A DNA stretch of 64,000 nt from Methanobacterium sp. (GTDB taxonomy: Archaea; Methanobacteriota; Methanobacteria; Methanobacteriales; Methanobacteriaceae): the NCBI GenBank assembly GCA_018263005.1, contig JADFDH010000001.1:496001-560000 (forward strand), given 5' to 3'. The notes under the pieces are model-generated. The model made no database searches, had not been told where the DNA came from, and saw nothing but the letters and a program-made list of their open reading frames with translations. Of the stretch, positions 28,354-38,266 are shown piece after piece. A program made the position numbers and the translations under genes. Position 1 is the first letter of the stretch, and the number at the start of each line of letters is the position of its first letter.

Positions 28354-28745
28354 ATAACCATCTCTATTCCATATTATGAAATTTCTTAACCAAATAATTT
28401 ACTGGAAATAAATTAGTTTTTAACATATTGAGATATCAGATAAAAGTTAATTTTTTTTATAAAATTTGATTTATATTGTATTATTTTTTAAAAATCATCA
28501 ACATTTTAAGCATTGATTTTTTGTAACTTCCTAGATTATTATAATTTTGAATCACATATCTCTTTATTATCCATAAATTCGAGTTAAGAATATTAAGGGG
28601 ACATTAGATAGTTTTTTAAGAGTATAGGTACAATAAATGTAATAAGAAATAAGATTTCATGTATAGAAATAAATAAGTAGGAATATTAAGTGTTACAGTA
28701 TTACAGAGTTTATAAATGAAAGGATCATCCTGAAAGGGGGTTTTT
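28354..28745. other. AT-rich intergenic region with TPR-gene promoter
   Basis: 392 bp without a gene between divergent transcription units. The last 40 bp hold a TATA box, a perfect 11-bp palindrome AGGATCATCCT at 28721-28731 near the expected transcription start, and the GAAAGGGGG ribosome site. Confidence 0.55.
28709..28717 (+). promoter_or_regulatory. TATA box for the TPR gene
   Basis: TTTATAAAT about 29-37 bp before the ATG, followed by the palindrome AGGATCATCCT that could be an operator. Confidence 0.5.
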
Positions 28746-30476
28746 ATGGAATCCGTTTCACTAGAGAAATATTTTGATGAAGGTAAAAAATACTTCCATC
28801 ATGGAAATTTCAAGAAAGCAACAGAGCAATTGGATAAGTGTTTACAAATTGATCCCCAAAATTTTGATGTTCTAATCTATATGGGTGTTGTCTATTTCCA
28901 ATTAGAGAATTATGATCAGGCATTGGAATATTATAGTAGGGCATTGAAAGTAGATTCCAAAAATGTCGATGTTCTCTGTAACTTAGGAGTGGTTTATTTC
29001 CGTCGTGGGGATTATGATAAAGCTTTAGAATATTATGATCGGGCTTTGAAGGTTGATCCTAGATTTGTGAATGCACTATGTAATTTAGGGGTTGTTTATT
29101 TTGATTTAAAGGAGTACGGAAAAGCCTGGAGATATTATGATAAGGCTTTGAAGGTCGATCCTGAAAATACCGATATATTATTCAATCTGGGAGTTGTATA
29201 TTTCCAGTTAAAGGAATATGATAAGGCGTTAAAGTTTTATGATCGGGCTTTGAATGTAGACCCAGAATATGTGGATGCCTTGAATAGTAAGGCTGATGTT
29301 TATTTCCGTTTGGGTGATTTTGATAAGGCTTTGGTGTATTATGATCGGGTTTTGCAGGTGGTTCCTGATTTTGTGGATGCCTTGAATAGTAAGGCTGATG
29401 TTTATTTCCGTTTGGGTGATTTTGATAAGGCTTTGGTGTATTATGATCGGGTTTTGCAGGTGGTTCCTGATTTTGTGGATGCTTTGAATAGTAAGGCTGA
29501 TGTTTATTTCCGTTTGGGTGATTTTGATAAGGCTTTGGTGTATTATGATCGGGTTTTGCAGGTACTTCCAGATGATGTGGATGTGCTCTGTAACAAAGGA
29601 GTGGTTTATTACCAGATGAAGAAGTATGAAAAGGCCTTAAACTGTTACGATCGGGTTTTAGAGGTGGCCCCCGATTTTGTGGATGCCTTGAATAGTAAGG
29701 CTGATGTTTACTTCCGTTTGGAAAATTATGAAAAGGCAGTGGAATTTTATAACCGGGCCTTAAAGGCCGATCCAGAGAATATTCATACATTGAACAGTAA
29801 AGGGAACGTTTATTTAGAACTTAAAGACTATAAACTAGCGGAAAAAATCTTTGACCAAGCTCTTAAAATAGATAAAGAAAATATTGACGTCCTATTTAAC
29901 TTGGGAGTTCTTAATTTCCAACTAAATGATAATGATAAAGCTTCAGAGTATTTTGACGAAGCAATAAAAAACAATCCCCAAAATACGAAGATCCTAAACA
30001 ACATTGGAGACCATTATTTCAACAAAGGGAAAATAAAAGAATCAATGAAATACTATGATCGGGTTTTGAAGGTGGATCCCAACTTCGTTGAAGCATTGAA
30101 CAGTAAAGCAGATGTTTACTTCCAACTAAAAGATTATAATATGGCATTAACCTACTATGGTAAAGTACTGAAGATAGATCCGGATTATGTAAACGCTTTA
30201 ACTGGTAAAGCAGACATATATTCAGAACTTAAAGACTATGATAATGCACTAAAATACTATGATAAAGCATTAAAAATAGATCCAGACAATGTGAACACCC
30301 TTAATAATAAAGGAAATGTATATCTAGAACAGGAAGACTATAATACCGCTGAAGAAATATTTAAAAAAGCATTAGAATTAGATAAGGAAAATCCAACGGT
30401 CCTATACAATCTAGGTGAAGTCTATCTGGAACTGAAAGAATATGATAAATTCAAAGAAATATTATCTAGATACTAA
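28746..30476 (+). CDS. Tetratricopeptide repeat protein
   Basis: 576 residues made almost wholly of 34-residue TPR units (about 16), with the usual A8-G-Y and A20 positions seen as YDKALEYYDRALKVDPE variants. There is no signal peptide, membrane segment or catalytic domain, so it is probably a cytoplasmic scaffold for protein-protein contacts. Three central units (29281-29562) are identical at the DNA level, which points to recent unit duplication. A long antisense open frame is only a by-product of the repeats. Confidence 0.9.
   Translation: MESVSLEKYFDEGKKYFHHGNFKKATEQLDKCLQIDPQNFDVLIYMGVVYFQLENYDQALEYYSRALKVDSKNVDVLCNLGVVYFRRGDYDKALEYYDRALKVDPRFVNALCNLGVVYFDLKEYGKAWRYYDKALKVDPENTDILFNLGVVYFQLKEYDKALKFYDRALNVDPEYVDALNSKADVYFRLGDFDKALVYYDRVLQVVPDFVDALNSKADVYFRLGDFDKALVYYDRVLQVVPDFVDALNSKADVYFRLGDFDKALVYYDRVLQVLPDDVDVLCNKGVVYYQMKKYEKALNCYDRVLEVAPDFVDALNSKADVYFRLENYEKAVEFYNRALKADPENIHTLNSKGNVYLELKDYKLAEKIFDQALKIDKENIDVLFNLGVLNFQLNDNDKASEYFDEAIKNNPQNTKILNNIGDHYFNKGKIKESMKYYDRVLKVDPNFVEALNSKADVYFQLKDYNMALTYYGKVLKIDPDYVNALTGKADIYSELKDYDNALKYYDKALKIDPDNVNTLNNKGNVYLEQEDYNTAEEIFKKALELDKENPTVLYNLGEVYLELKEYDKFKEILSRY
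29281..29562 (+). repeat. Perfect 102-bp repeats inside the TPR gene
   Basis: Units begin at 29281, 29383 and 29485. They are almost base-identical, including third codon positions, until the third diverges near 29562. This shows recent expansion by whole 34-codon TPR units. Confidence 0.9.
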
Positions 30477-30623
30477 TAATCGATTAATGAAACCTAATAA
30501 ACATATTAAATACCTAAAAATCCTATTATCTCAGAATCTTCAATTAATGTTTTGATAAATTCAAATTTTTGGTTATATAAGTCTTACTTTTTAATTTTAA
30601 TTAATTTTTTACATTTTTAGTCA

Positions 30624-31769
30624 TTAAATCTCAATTATGTCCTCTGAATGTTTGGGCATGAACCATTTTTGAGCAATGAATGTTGGTATAACTGCACTGG
30701 CCACTACTACTCCCACCAGAATAGAATACTGCACCGGGTTAATGTAACCCGCTGAAAGACCAAATACACTGGCAATTGTCCCGAAGGTAAGTCCAGTACT
30801 CATAAGGAGGGTGGTGTAGATACTTCCATGGGGAATGAATCTATCTGCGAAAAAGTATACACCAATGAATTTAGTGAATAATTTTAATCCGAATAAAATA
30901 GCAAAAAGTCCAAAAACAGATAGTATTAATGGAATTGAAACATTCAAACCCCCTACAATGAAAAATAGGGGAGTGATGACCGCATAAGAAACAGTTCTTA
31001 ACCTGTTTCTCACCATTTTGGTGCATGAAGTTTCGCTGAAGTGTTTGGACATCAAAAGTCCCAGTAAAAATGCTGGTAAAACTGCCTGTCCGTTGCCTAT
31101 GCTTGCGAAGTACATTAAGACAAGTAATAATACCAGAATATATTTTATTTCAGGTTCAACCACCTTATCTTTTAATCTAGGATTATCAAAGACAATATGG
31201 GAAAATTTAGCCGCTAAAATTATAACAATAATAGAAATAATAATGAATAAGGCGGTGTATAATGTGGGTTTGATGAATATGATGCTTAATGCTATGGCGG
31301 TTCCCATATCAGTAATAAATGTTGAAGCCATCAATATCTTGCCTATTTCAGTCTGCGATAAATTGGTTTCCACTAAAACAGAATAAACCACTGCTAAAGA
31401 AGTGGTGGATAAAGCTACTCCTGCAATTAAAGCAGCAGGGAGATTCCATCCGGCGAAATAATAAGTATAGAGAGTGCATCCGATAAATGGAGCTAAAAAT
31501 GAGAAAAATCCGATTAAAAAGCTTTCCTTAAACTTATCCCTCATCAGATCAGTATCTATCTCCGTACCGGCCAGAAATGTTAATAATATACCACCAAAAC
31601 TAGCGATAAAAAGCATCCAATCCTGTGTTTGAATTATACCTAAATTACCGGCAACAACTCCTAATAAAATTTCTATAATAGCTACAGATATTCCCAATCT
31701 TAATGAAAGCAAACTAGCAATCAAAATGGTAATTCCTACTAATAAGGGTATTGCTTCAGCAAGTAACAT
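30624..31769 (-). CDS. CPA2-type cation:proton antiporter
   Basis: 381 residues with about 11-12 hydrophobic helices. The motif LLTFLAGTEIDTDLMRDKF and the segment LIAGVALSTTSLAVVYSVL, with an unwound TTS region, match the NapA/KefB (CPA2) family. There is no C-terminal RCK/TrkA-N domain, unlike KefB. It probably exchanges Na+ or K+ for protons across the membrane. GGAGGAAGCGTT precedes the ATG. Monocistronic. Confidence 0.85.
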   Translation of the reverse strand: MLLAEAIPLLVGITILIASLLSLRLGISVAIIEILLGVVAGNLGIIQTQDWMLFIASFGGILLTFLAGTEIDTDLMRDKFKESFLIGFFSFLAPFIGCTLYTYYFAGWNLPAALIAGVALSTTSLAVVYSVLVETNLSQTEIGKILMASTFITDMGTAIALSIIFIKPTLYTALFIIISIIVIILAAKFSHIVFDNPRLKDKVVEPEIKYILVLLLVLMYFASIGNGQAVLPAFLLGLLMSKHFSETSCTKMVRNRLRTVSYAVITPLFFIVGGLNVSIPLILSVFGLFAILFGLKLFTKFIGVYFFADRFIPHGSIYTTLLMSTGLTFGTIASVFGLSAGYINPVQYSILVGVVVASAVIPTFIAQKWFMPKHSEDIIEI

Positions 31770-31943
31770 AACGCTTCCTCCAAGAAATATATATTATATT
31801 AAAATAGGAGTCATCAGCTCAAAAAAAGCGGTTAAAGGTGAACTCCATCACCTGATAGTAATTTAGAAATTATAGTATAAATAGATTAATGGGCTTAGAA
31901 ATTATTAAATTTAAAATTCTTCTTACAAATTTTATTTGACTTC

Positions 31944-33320
31944 TTATTTTTTTATTTTCATTGTTTCCTGTTGTTCTACCTTACTTTTCAAGTTAATAGT
32001 TAATATTAACATGATAACGGCAGCAATTCCTATGAAAATATAGGCATATTCATAGCCAATCAATTTTCCAGTATAAGAACCTATAAAAGCCCCAATAAGA
32101 GCTCCTCCGATTAACTGCCCAATACTGGTTATAATATTCAATATTCCCTGACCAGACGCCCTTTCCCTGGGAGGACTTTCCAGAAGCATGATATATCGTG
32201 GAGGTGAGCCGATAGCTGTTCCCAGTCCAACGCCAATCAATATTCCGCTTAAAATGAATACAAAAAATGATTTAGGAAAGAATCCAATGATAAATAAACC
32301 CAGTATCATAGTAAAAATTCCGGTGAACATGATATTTCTGGAACCGAACTTATCCAGAAGTTTGCCAATAATAGGGGCGCTGATGGCCATGGTTAATACA
32401 ATAGGTAAGAGCATTAGACTAGCTTGTGAAGGAGAAAAAGAGATGGCTGCTATTGTGAAGGCAGGAATAAATATGGTGGATGCTTGCACTAAACCAGTGC
32501 CAAACATTATACTATTTACCAGTTTAACTTCTTTATTTCTAAATAAATCAATAGGAATTAACGGGTTCTGAACGTTTATTTCGATTTTTCTGAAGATGGG
32601 GAATAATAACAAGCTTATGACCAGGAATGGTAACACATTTAAGGATAATAAACTTTCTAGAAAATTATAGGCGTCTATTTGATTGATGCCATATGATAGT
32701 AGGGTAACTAGTACTCCTAATACTATTAAACCCGGCCAATCAAATTTAGATAATGGATTTTTCACACTTAGAGGTAGCATATAAAGGCTTGCCAGAGCTA
32801 CAATAATCGAAATAGGAATGTTAATAATGAAAAGCCATTGCCAGGCAAAGTTGAGTAGCAAACCACCGAAGATCGGACCTAGAACAAAGGACAAACCCCA
32901 TACGGAACTTAAAATACCAAGCGCTCCCCCTCTCTTCTCTGGTGGGAAAATATCCCCAATAAAAGCATTGGCCACTGGAAATATACCCCCAGCACCTAAA
33001 CCCTGAATAGCCCTACCCAAAAGCAACATTTCAAATGATAAAGCCGTTACGGTTATTAACGAACCAATACCAAATAATATAATATCCAATATGTAAATAA
33101 ACTTTCTACCATAAATATCTGACAATTTAGCCATTAAAGGGGTGCCTAAGATATAAAAGAGGATGTATATGGTGAAAATCCATGATAATACTCTTTCATT
33201 CACCCCAAAATATGGTTGAATAGCAGGAAGAGCCGGGCCCACAATACCCATATCAAGGGCTCCCATGAAAACACCCACAAAAAGTAAGAATAATATCCGA
33301 ATCTGCCCATTATTAACCAT
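31944..33320 (-). CDS. MFS drug-efflux-type transporter
   Basis: 458 residues, 12-14 membrane helices. The first helix has FVGVFMGALDMGIVGPALPAI, and the loop 2-3 motif A is LSDIYGRKFIY. Motif C-like GPIFGGLLLNF in helix 5 points to the DHA2 (EmrB/QacA) branch of proton-coupled exporters. Substrate unknown. It follows an alpha/beta hydrolase gene on the same strand by 134 bp and could be coexpressed with it. The ribosome site is weak. Confidence 0.85.
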   Translation of the reverse strand: MVNNGQIRILFLLFVGVFMGALDMGIVGPALPAIQPYFGVNERVLSWIFTIYILFYILGTPLMAKLSDIYGRKFIYILDIILFGIGSLITVTALSFEMLLLGRAIQGLGAGGIFPVANAFIGDIFPPEKRGGALGILSSVWGLSFVLGPIFGGLLLNFAWQWLFIINIPISIIVALASLYMLPLSVKNPLSKFDWPGLIVLGVLVTLLSYGINQIDAYNFLESLLSLNVLPFLVISLLLFPIFRKIEINVQNPLIPIDLFRNKEVKLVNSIMFGTGLVQASTIFIPAFTIAAISFSPSQASLMLLPIVLTMAISAPIIGKLLDKFGSRNIMFTGIFTMILGLFIIGFFPKSFFVFILSGILIGVGLGTAIGSPPRYIMLLESPPRERASGQGILNIITSIGQLIGGALIGAFIGSYTGKLIGYEYAYIFIGIAAVIMLILTINLKSKVEQQETMKIKK

Positions 33321-33454
33321 AAAATCAATTTAAACACACTAATAAAAAAAGATTTTCAAAAATGATACCACTAATTTCATTGATTAAATTACCTTTTTTC
33401 ATATTTGGTAATCCAGAACTCTAATTAAATTAAAAATTTTATTTTAAAAAAAAA

Positions 33455-34261
33455 TTATTTTGGCATAGGTGCGTCCAAAAATTCCATGATCATGGAAATT
33501 AACCAATCAGAACGTTTTAGCAGTGAAGCATGTGTAGTCCCCGGGAGAACTGCTAGTTGTGAATTAGGAATACCTACTAAATCTCCGGGTACACCGCCAC
33601 CAAGAATCTTGAACATCTCAACAACATGATCAAGGCTTACAATATCAGAATCTCCTATAATTAACAGTGCGGGTGCCTTAAGTGACTTTAAATCTGCATT
33701 AGGAACCCCTTTCCATGCATGAGTCATTTCCTTTATTTTTTGAGCTACAATGGGAAGATCTGAAGGATTTGGTGCTATACTATCATAATAATCTTTCCAT
33801 GGTTTTCCCGGTCTCATCATTTTATCTGACTCTAAGAATTCAGTGTAGAAACCATCAGGATGATAACTGGGCCCCCCTGAAAAAACAATTTTACGCACCA
33901 AATCAGGATATCGCATAGCTAACTGTATTGTTACATCCCCACCCAAACTATATCCATAAATATCTGCATTATCAATATTAAGATAACGTAAAAGTGCCGC
34001 TACGTCATCTGCCAACTGTTCGTGTGAAAGAGGTCTATCAATATCAGCAGTATGGCCATGTCCCTGCATTTCTACTGCAATAACTTGCCTATTTTCCGCG
34101 AAAGTAGGTAAAATATTTCCAAAATTAGTTTTTATAGACCCGAACGCACCATGAATTAAAATAAGCGGTTTACCTATACCATGAATTTCATAATACATAT
34201 TTAAACCGTTTACCAAGTAGTAATTACCTTTTTCTACAGTATCTATCCTTTTTTCGGACAT
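33455..34261 (-). CDS. Alpha/beta hydrolase
   Basis: 268 residues with a full catalytic set. The oxyanion segment is LILIHGAFGS, the nucleophile elbow GYSLGGD, the acid IIGDSDIVS, and the histidine LPGTTHASL. No signal peptide. The substrate cannot be read from the sequence; the fold includes esterases, lactonases and peroxidases of the epoxide hydrolase/haloperoxidase group. GGGGGAT is well placed before the ATG. The downstream neighbour is the MFS exporter. Confidence 0.85.
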   Translation of the reverse strand: MSEKRIDTVEKGNYYLVNGLNMYYEIHGIGKPLILIHGAFGSIKTNFGNILPTFAENRQVIAVEMQGHGHTADIDRPLSHEQLADDVAALLRYLNIDNADIYGYSLGGDVTIQLAMRYPDLVRKIVFSGGPSYHPDGFYTEFLESDKMMRPGKPWKDYYDSIAPNPSDLPIVAQKIKEMTHAWKGVPNADLKSLKAPALLIIGDSDIVSLDHVVEMFKILGGGVPGDLVGIPNSQLAVLPGTTHASLLKRSDWLISMIMEFLDAPMPK

Positions 34262-34578
34262 ATTTAATCCCCCTTTATTTTTTATTTAAATACAAATTTG
34301 ATTTATTATGATAAACACTTTTTCACTAGCAACGATCAATCCTCTCATTATTTTTTTTATTCATAAATCCCATGCTTCAGAATTAAGATCTCAACTAGGG
34401 ATTAAAGGTATTAGATCATTTTGCCTACCACAATACTTTCTATTTAAGAATAATTCCTATACCTTGCTCTTTAATAACATGATATTTAAGACAAATAATA
34501 ATTATAATAAAACTTTAAATCAATAATAGAAAATTTTTTATATCTAAAAAAAAAGGTATGGGCTTTCGTGAGGAAAAA
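34262..34578. other. Intergenic region between divergent hydrolase and hisA
   Basis: 317 bp, AT-rich. A 72-codon frame (34308-34526) has no ribosome site or recognisable motif and is rejected as a gene. A TATA-like TTTTTATATC lies before hisA, and TATTTAAATA lies before the hydrolase gene. Confidence 0.5.
34535..34544 (+). promoter_or_regulatory. TATA-like box for hisA
   Basis: TTTTTATATC about 35-44 bp before the hisA ATG, compatible with a short leader carrying GTGAGG. Confidence 0.4.
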
Positions 34579-35301
34579 ATGATAATAATCCCCGCAGTAG
34601 ATATTAAGAACGGTAAGTGTGTGCAGTTGGTGCAGGGCAAGCCCGGTACTGAGCAGGTGATCATTGATAATCCGGTGGAGGTTGCTTTAAGCTGGCAGAA
34701 AAAGGGTGCGAAGATGCTGCACTTGATAGATCTGGATGGGGCATTTGGAGATAATCGCCGTAATCAGGATCTGATTAAAGATATGGTTGGGAATTTGTCA
34801 ATCCCTATTGAAATGGGAGGCGGAATAAGAAGTATACAAGACGCTGTTAAACTTCTTAATTTAGGAATTAATAGGATTATACTGGGTACTTTGGCCATAG
34901 AAGATCCTGATGTTGTTAAGGAGCTTTCAGGGGAGTTTGGAAGTGATCGGATCATGGTAGCCCTGGATAGTAAGGATTCCCAGGTGGTGGTCCGTGGTTG
35001 GACCGAAAAAACAGATATGACGGTCCCTCAGATGGGTAAGATTATGCAAGAAGCCGGCGCAGGAAGCATACTCTTTACTAATGTAGATTTTGAGGGACTT
35101 TTAGAAGGATTCCATCTAAAACCATTACAGGAACTATTAGATGCTGTGGATATACCAGTAGTTTATGCTGGTGGAATATCCTCACTTGATGATTTAAAAT
35201 TACTCGCAGAATCTGATGTTCATGGTGTTGTGATAGGATCTGCCCTTTACAGGGGTAAAATAGACTTTGAAGAAGCATTAAAATTATTAGTAAAAAATTA
35301 G
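34579..35301 (+). CDS. hisA: HisA, ProFAR isomerase
   Basis: 240 residues of the half-barrel-duplicated HisA/HisF fold: MIIIPAVDIKNGKCVQLVQG with the first catalytic aspartate, MGGGIRSIQDAVKLL, RIILGTLA, IPVVYAGGISSLDDL and GVVIGSALYRGKI. It isomerises the phosphoribosyl-formimino intermediate of histidine synthesis. The ATG at 34579 follows GAGGAAAAA; the upstream ATG at 34558 adds seven residues foreign to the family. Stand-alone, as is usual for histidine genes in Methanobacteriales. Confidence 0.96.
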   Translation: MIIIPAVDIKNGKCVQLVQGKPGTEQVIIDNPVEVALSWQKKGAKMLHLIDLDGAFGDNRRNQDLIKDMVGNLSIPIEMGGGIRSIQDAVKLLNLGINRIILGTLAIEDPDVVKELSGEFGSDRIMVALDSKDSQVVVRGWTEKTDMTVPQMGKIMQEAGAGSILFTNVDFEGLLEGFHLKPLQELLDAVDIPVVYAGGISSLDDLKLLAESDVHGVVIGSALYRGKIDFEEALKLLVKN

Positions 35302-35355
35302 TGATGATTAATTAATATTTCCTGGAATTCAGCCTATATCTCTAGGATAAAACTC

Positions 35356-36591
35356 CTATCTGGAACTGGCGAGTAATAATTCATTTTCTGCTTCTTCTAC
35401 TATCTTTCTCATTTTAAGTATCTGATCTGGATTGGTGGAGATGGATCCTATACCCCAGTGTACCAGTTTCCTCACTATTTTAGGATCTGAAGCAGCGTAG
35501 CCGCTGATACAGCTTTCTATCCCTTCCTGATCACATCTTTCAATGATCATCTGGACCATGTTCATCACCGCGGGATGGGTTAATTTGAAGTGATGGGCTA
35601 CTTTAACTCCCCTGCGATCAACTGCCAATGAGCACATAGTCAGGTCGCTCATGCCCAAGGTTATGAAGTCTATACCCTTACGGAGGAAATAGTCGAAGGT
35701 AAATACCACGGAAGGTGTTTCTACAGATATACCCACTTTTAAGTCCTTATGAGGTCTTAAACCGCACTTCTTCATGACTTTTAAAGCAGCATCATACTCA
35801 GAGATATCCCTTAGATAGGGTGTTTTTATGGCGATGTTGGAGTAGCCTTCATCTAAAAGGTTCCGCACGGCCATATATTGGGCTTCCAGGATCTCTGGAT
35901 TTTTAATATCCTTATTAATACCTCTTAATCCTAGTAAGGGGTTTCTTTCAAATGGTTCAACATCCCCACCTTCCAGTTGTTTCAGTTCATCAGTGGGAAT
36001 ATCGAAGGTCCTATAGAAAACTGATTTAGGATAAAATGCGTCAACTATCTTTCTCACGCCCTCGGTTAACACATCGGTTAATCTTCCCTCATTTAATAGT
36101 GTTTGGGGGTGTTTTCCAGTGCGGATGATCATGTTTTCTATTCTAAGGGAGCCTACACCATCGGCATAGGGCGCTACCCGGGAGGCTATCTCTGGTATGT
36201 TCAGGTTGACCTTGATCCTGGTGGATGGGTTGTGGATTTCCAGTGATTCCTTCTCCTCCTCCAGTTCAATGAATCCCTTATATATGTTACTTGTTTTACC
36301 ATCGATGGTTACTATTTCATCTTCACAGAGAACATCAGTAGCCTTACCAGTACCTACTATACAGGGCACTCCAAATTCACGTAGCACAATAGCCACATGA
36401 CTGGTTATACCCCCATAGTCAGTAACCACGCCACCTGCCTTTTGCAGATAGGATAGCATGTCTCTTGAAGCCTTTGAGACCACCACTATTTCACCGCCTT
36501 CTAATTGAAGAAGATCCTCTAGTGTTTCTATTTTTCTTATCTTTCCCATGCCGATATAGGGGTTGGTCCCAATTCCCTGTATTATTATCAT
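35356..36591 (-). CDS. PEP-utilizing enzyme without ATP-grasp domain
   Basis: 411 residues. Residues 1-110 are the swivelling phosphohistidine domain (VVTDYGGITSHVAIVLREFG, His65). Residues 125-400 are the TIM-barrel PEP/pyruvate domain, with GLRGINKDI and FITLGMSDLTMCSLAVDR. The N-terminal ATP-binding domain of PEP synthase is missing. The barrel motif that carries the catalytic cysteine in PEP synthase (C-G-Q-x-P-S-D) here reads S-G-Y-A-A-S-D, with Ser363 in place of Cys and a cysteine two residues earlier. It may act with a separate ATP-grasp subunit, or be a regulatory relative of PEP synthase. Confidence 0.8.
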   Translation of the reverse strand: MIIIQGIGTNPYIGMGKIRKIETLEDLLQLEGGEIVVVSKASRDMLSYLQKAGGVVTDYGGITSHVAIVLREFGVPCIVGTGKATDVLCEDEIVTIDGKTSNIYKGFIELEEEKESLEIHNPSTRIKVNLNIPEIASRVAPYADGVGSLRIENMIIRTGKHPQTLLNEGRLTDVLTEGVRKIVDAFYPKSVFYRTFDIPTDELKQLEGGDVEPFERNPLLGLRGINKDIKNPEILEAQYMAVRNLLDEGYSNIAIKTPYLRDISEYDAALKVMKKCGLRPHKDLKVGISVETPSVVFTFDYFLRKGIDFITLGMSDLTMCSLAVDRRGVKVAHHFKLTHPAVMNMVQMIIERCDQEGIESCISGYAASDPKIVRKLVHWGIGSISTNPDQILKMRKIVEEAENELLLASSR

Positions 36592-36791
36592 ATTTTTTTT
36601 GACAAACTCTTTAATTTCAGATTTTTCCAGATATAGTTACTCGGTTAATATGGTATTCAAGTTTATTTATGTTTAAATTCATATATTATTAATTCTAATA
36701 CTAATTTTAGCTTATAAATGCGATATTTATTATATTAGAATATTCTAATTACTAAGATTTTAAATACATCTTAATGCAAAGGATAATGATC

Positions 36792-38243
36792 ATGGGACTA
36801 TTACAGAATATCAGATGCAAAATCGCCGAATTCATGGGTAAGTTATCCAGATATCTAATTAAACTAGGAAGTGGTATGGGTAAAAGCTTTCCTGGTTACA
36901 TCTATCTAAGGATAGGTAAATTAGAATGTGTGAGAAAGTTGGCCAGGAATATGAAAATAGGCTCGGTGATTATCACTGGAACCAATGGTAAAACAACCAC
37001 TACCAAGATCATAGTATTATTATTAGGTAACGATACCAAAATAGCATATAACTACGAAAGCAATACAATAAACGCCATTACAACCGGTTTATTATCAGGC
37101 AAAGCCGATTTAGGGGTTTTTGAATATGGTATCCGGGATATTAAACATGCCATACCAGATACGGTCTGCAGAATAGTGGATCCTGTAGGGGTGGTTTACA
37201 CCAACGTCTCCCGGGAACATTCCCAAGTATCCGGGAAGAAAAATCCATTCGAAGAATATTTGAAGGCTAAAAAATTACTATCCACCCCTATGAAAAGAGG
37301 TGTAGTCGTATGCAATGCAGATGATCCTCGAATAACCTACATCGGTAAGGAAAAGGAAGAAGATGTTCGGGTATGCTATTATGGATTGGATATTGATATG
37401 GAGGATAAGACACCAATAACCGGTGATGTATTCTGTCCTATATGTAAAAATGAATTAAACTATTCGAAAAGATATCTTAACCATCGGGGAATATACCAGT
37501 GCAGCTGCGGCTTCTCCCGACCACAACCAGATCTCATACTCACCGAATTAATAACTGAGAAGGATGGATGGCAGGTGAAACTAGAAGGAGAAGTATTTAA
37601 TTATTCTACAGAAAAACCTATTAGCCTAGATTTCATGGTTAATTTACCTGCATTCGGGGTTCATAACCTTTACAATCTGCTCTGTGCAGCAGCCACCTAT
37701 GCATCGTTCACACCTTACCCAGAAAAAGTCGAAAACACCATTAAATCGGTATGTAGGGATTTAGATCTTTCCATATTACCGCCCGGACGTTTTGAGATCT
37801 TCAATGTTGATGGAAAGTCTGGAGAGAAAATGGTGGGCATGGGTCAGGGTGATAATGGGGATGCTCTTAAAGCCAACATACAGTTCATGCAAACTTATGC
37901 TGGAGACGAAATAGCAGAAAAAACTGCTTTCATATACACCACCCCTGATGAAGGTGAATATGAGATATTTGAGGACCATCTAAGCTCAATAGTTTCTTTA
38001 AATCCCCGTATGGTGCATGTTGTACCGGGAAGAGAATCTGTGGAAGCAGCGAGAAAATATTATGAGATTATTAAAGATTCCCTACCCGCTGATTTCCATC
38101 CATTATCCCATGAGGATATGCAGAATAGAATAGATAAGATCGGGGAAATAATTAAAGAATCACCCTGTCCTTATGTGCTGGTTTCCGGATGCGGACCTGA
38201 ACAGTACATGTGGGGTAATCTGAAATCAAAGTTAAAAAAATAA
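36792..38243 (+). CDS. Mur ligase family protein, candidate pseudomurein peptide ligase
   Basis: About 483 residues. The Mur ligase ATP site TGTNGKTTTTK, the SNTINAITTGLL substrate loop, and central-domain motifs (VVYTNVSREHS, GVVVCNADDPR) are clear. A Cys4 zinc ribbon (CPICKNEL ... YQCSCGF, about 215-240) interrupts the central domain as in MurT. The C-terminal part is a MurT-like domain. Pseudomurein producers use such enzymes to build the wall peptide. GatD/MurT-type amidation is an alternative, but no GatD partner gene is adjacent. Start chosen after AAAGG; ATG codons at 36774 and 36786 are also possible. ribL follows closely. Confidence 0.8.
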   Translation: MGLLQNIRCKIAEFMGKLSRYLIKLGSGMGKSFPGYIYLRIGKLECVRKLARNMKIGSVIITGTNGKTTTTKIIVLLLGNDTKIAYNYESNTINAITTGLLSGKADLGVFEYGIRDIKHAIPDTVCRIVDPVGVVYTNVSREHSQVSGKKNPFEEYLKAKKLLSTPMKRGVVVCNADDPRITYIGKEKEEDVRVCYYGLDIDMEDKTPITGDVFCPICKNELNYSKRYLNHRGIYQCSCGFSRPQPDLILTELITEKDGWQVKLEGEVFNYSTEKPISLDFMVNLPAFGVHNLYNLLCAAATYASFTPYPEKVENTIKSVCRDLDLSILPPGRFEIFNVDGKSGEKMVGMGQGDNGDALKANIQFMQTYAGDEIAEKTAFIYTTPDEGEYEIFEDHLSSIVSLNPRMVHVVPGRESVEAARKYYEIIKDSLPADFHPLSHEDMQNRIDKIGEIIKESPCPYVLVSGCGPEQYMWGNLKSKLKK

Positions 38244-38255
38244 CCTAACTTATGT

Positions 38256-38261
38256 GAGGTG
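38256..38261 (+). promoter_or_regulatory. Shine-Dalgarno before an ATT codon (ribL)
   Basis: GAGGTG lies 5 bp before ATT at 38267, but 17 bp before the first ATG (38279). The spacing favours initiation at ATT. Confidence 0.55.
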
Positions 38262-38266
38262 TTAAT

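Noticed and set aside
29182..29790. 202-codon antisense frame within the TPR gene
   Set aside because: It is open only because the sense repeats have a regular codon pattern; its Pro/His-rich repeats mirror the TPR units.
34308..34526. 72-codon plus-strand frame before hisA
   Set aside because: No ribosome site, low-complexity end and no family resemblance; it lies in a divergent promoter region.
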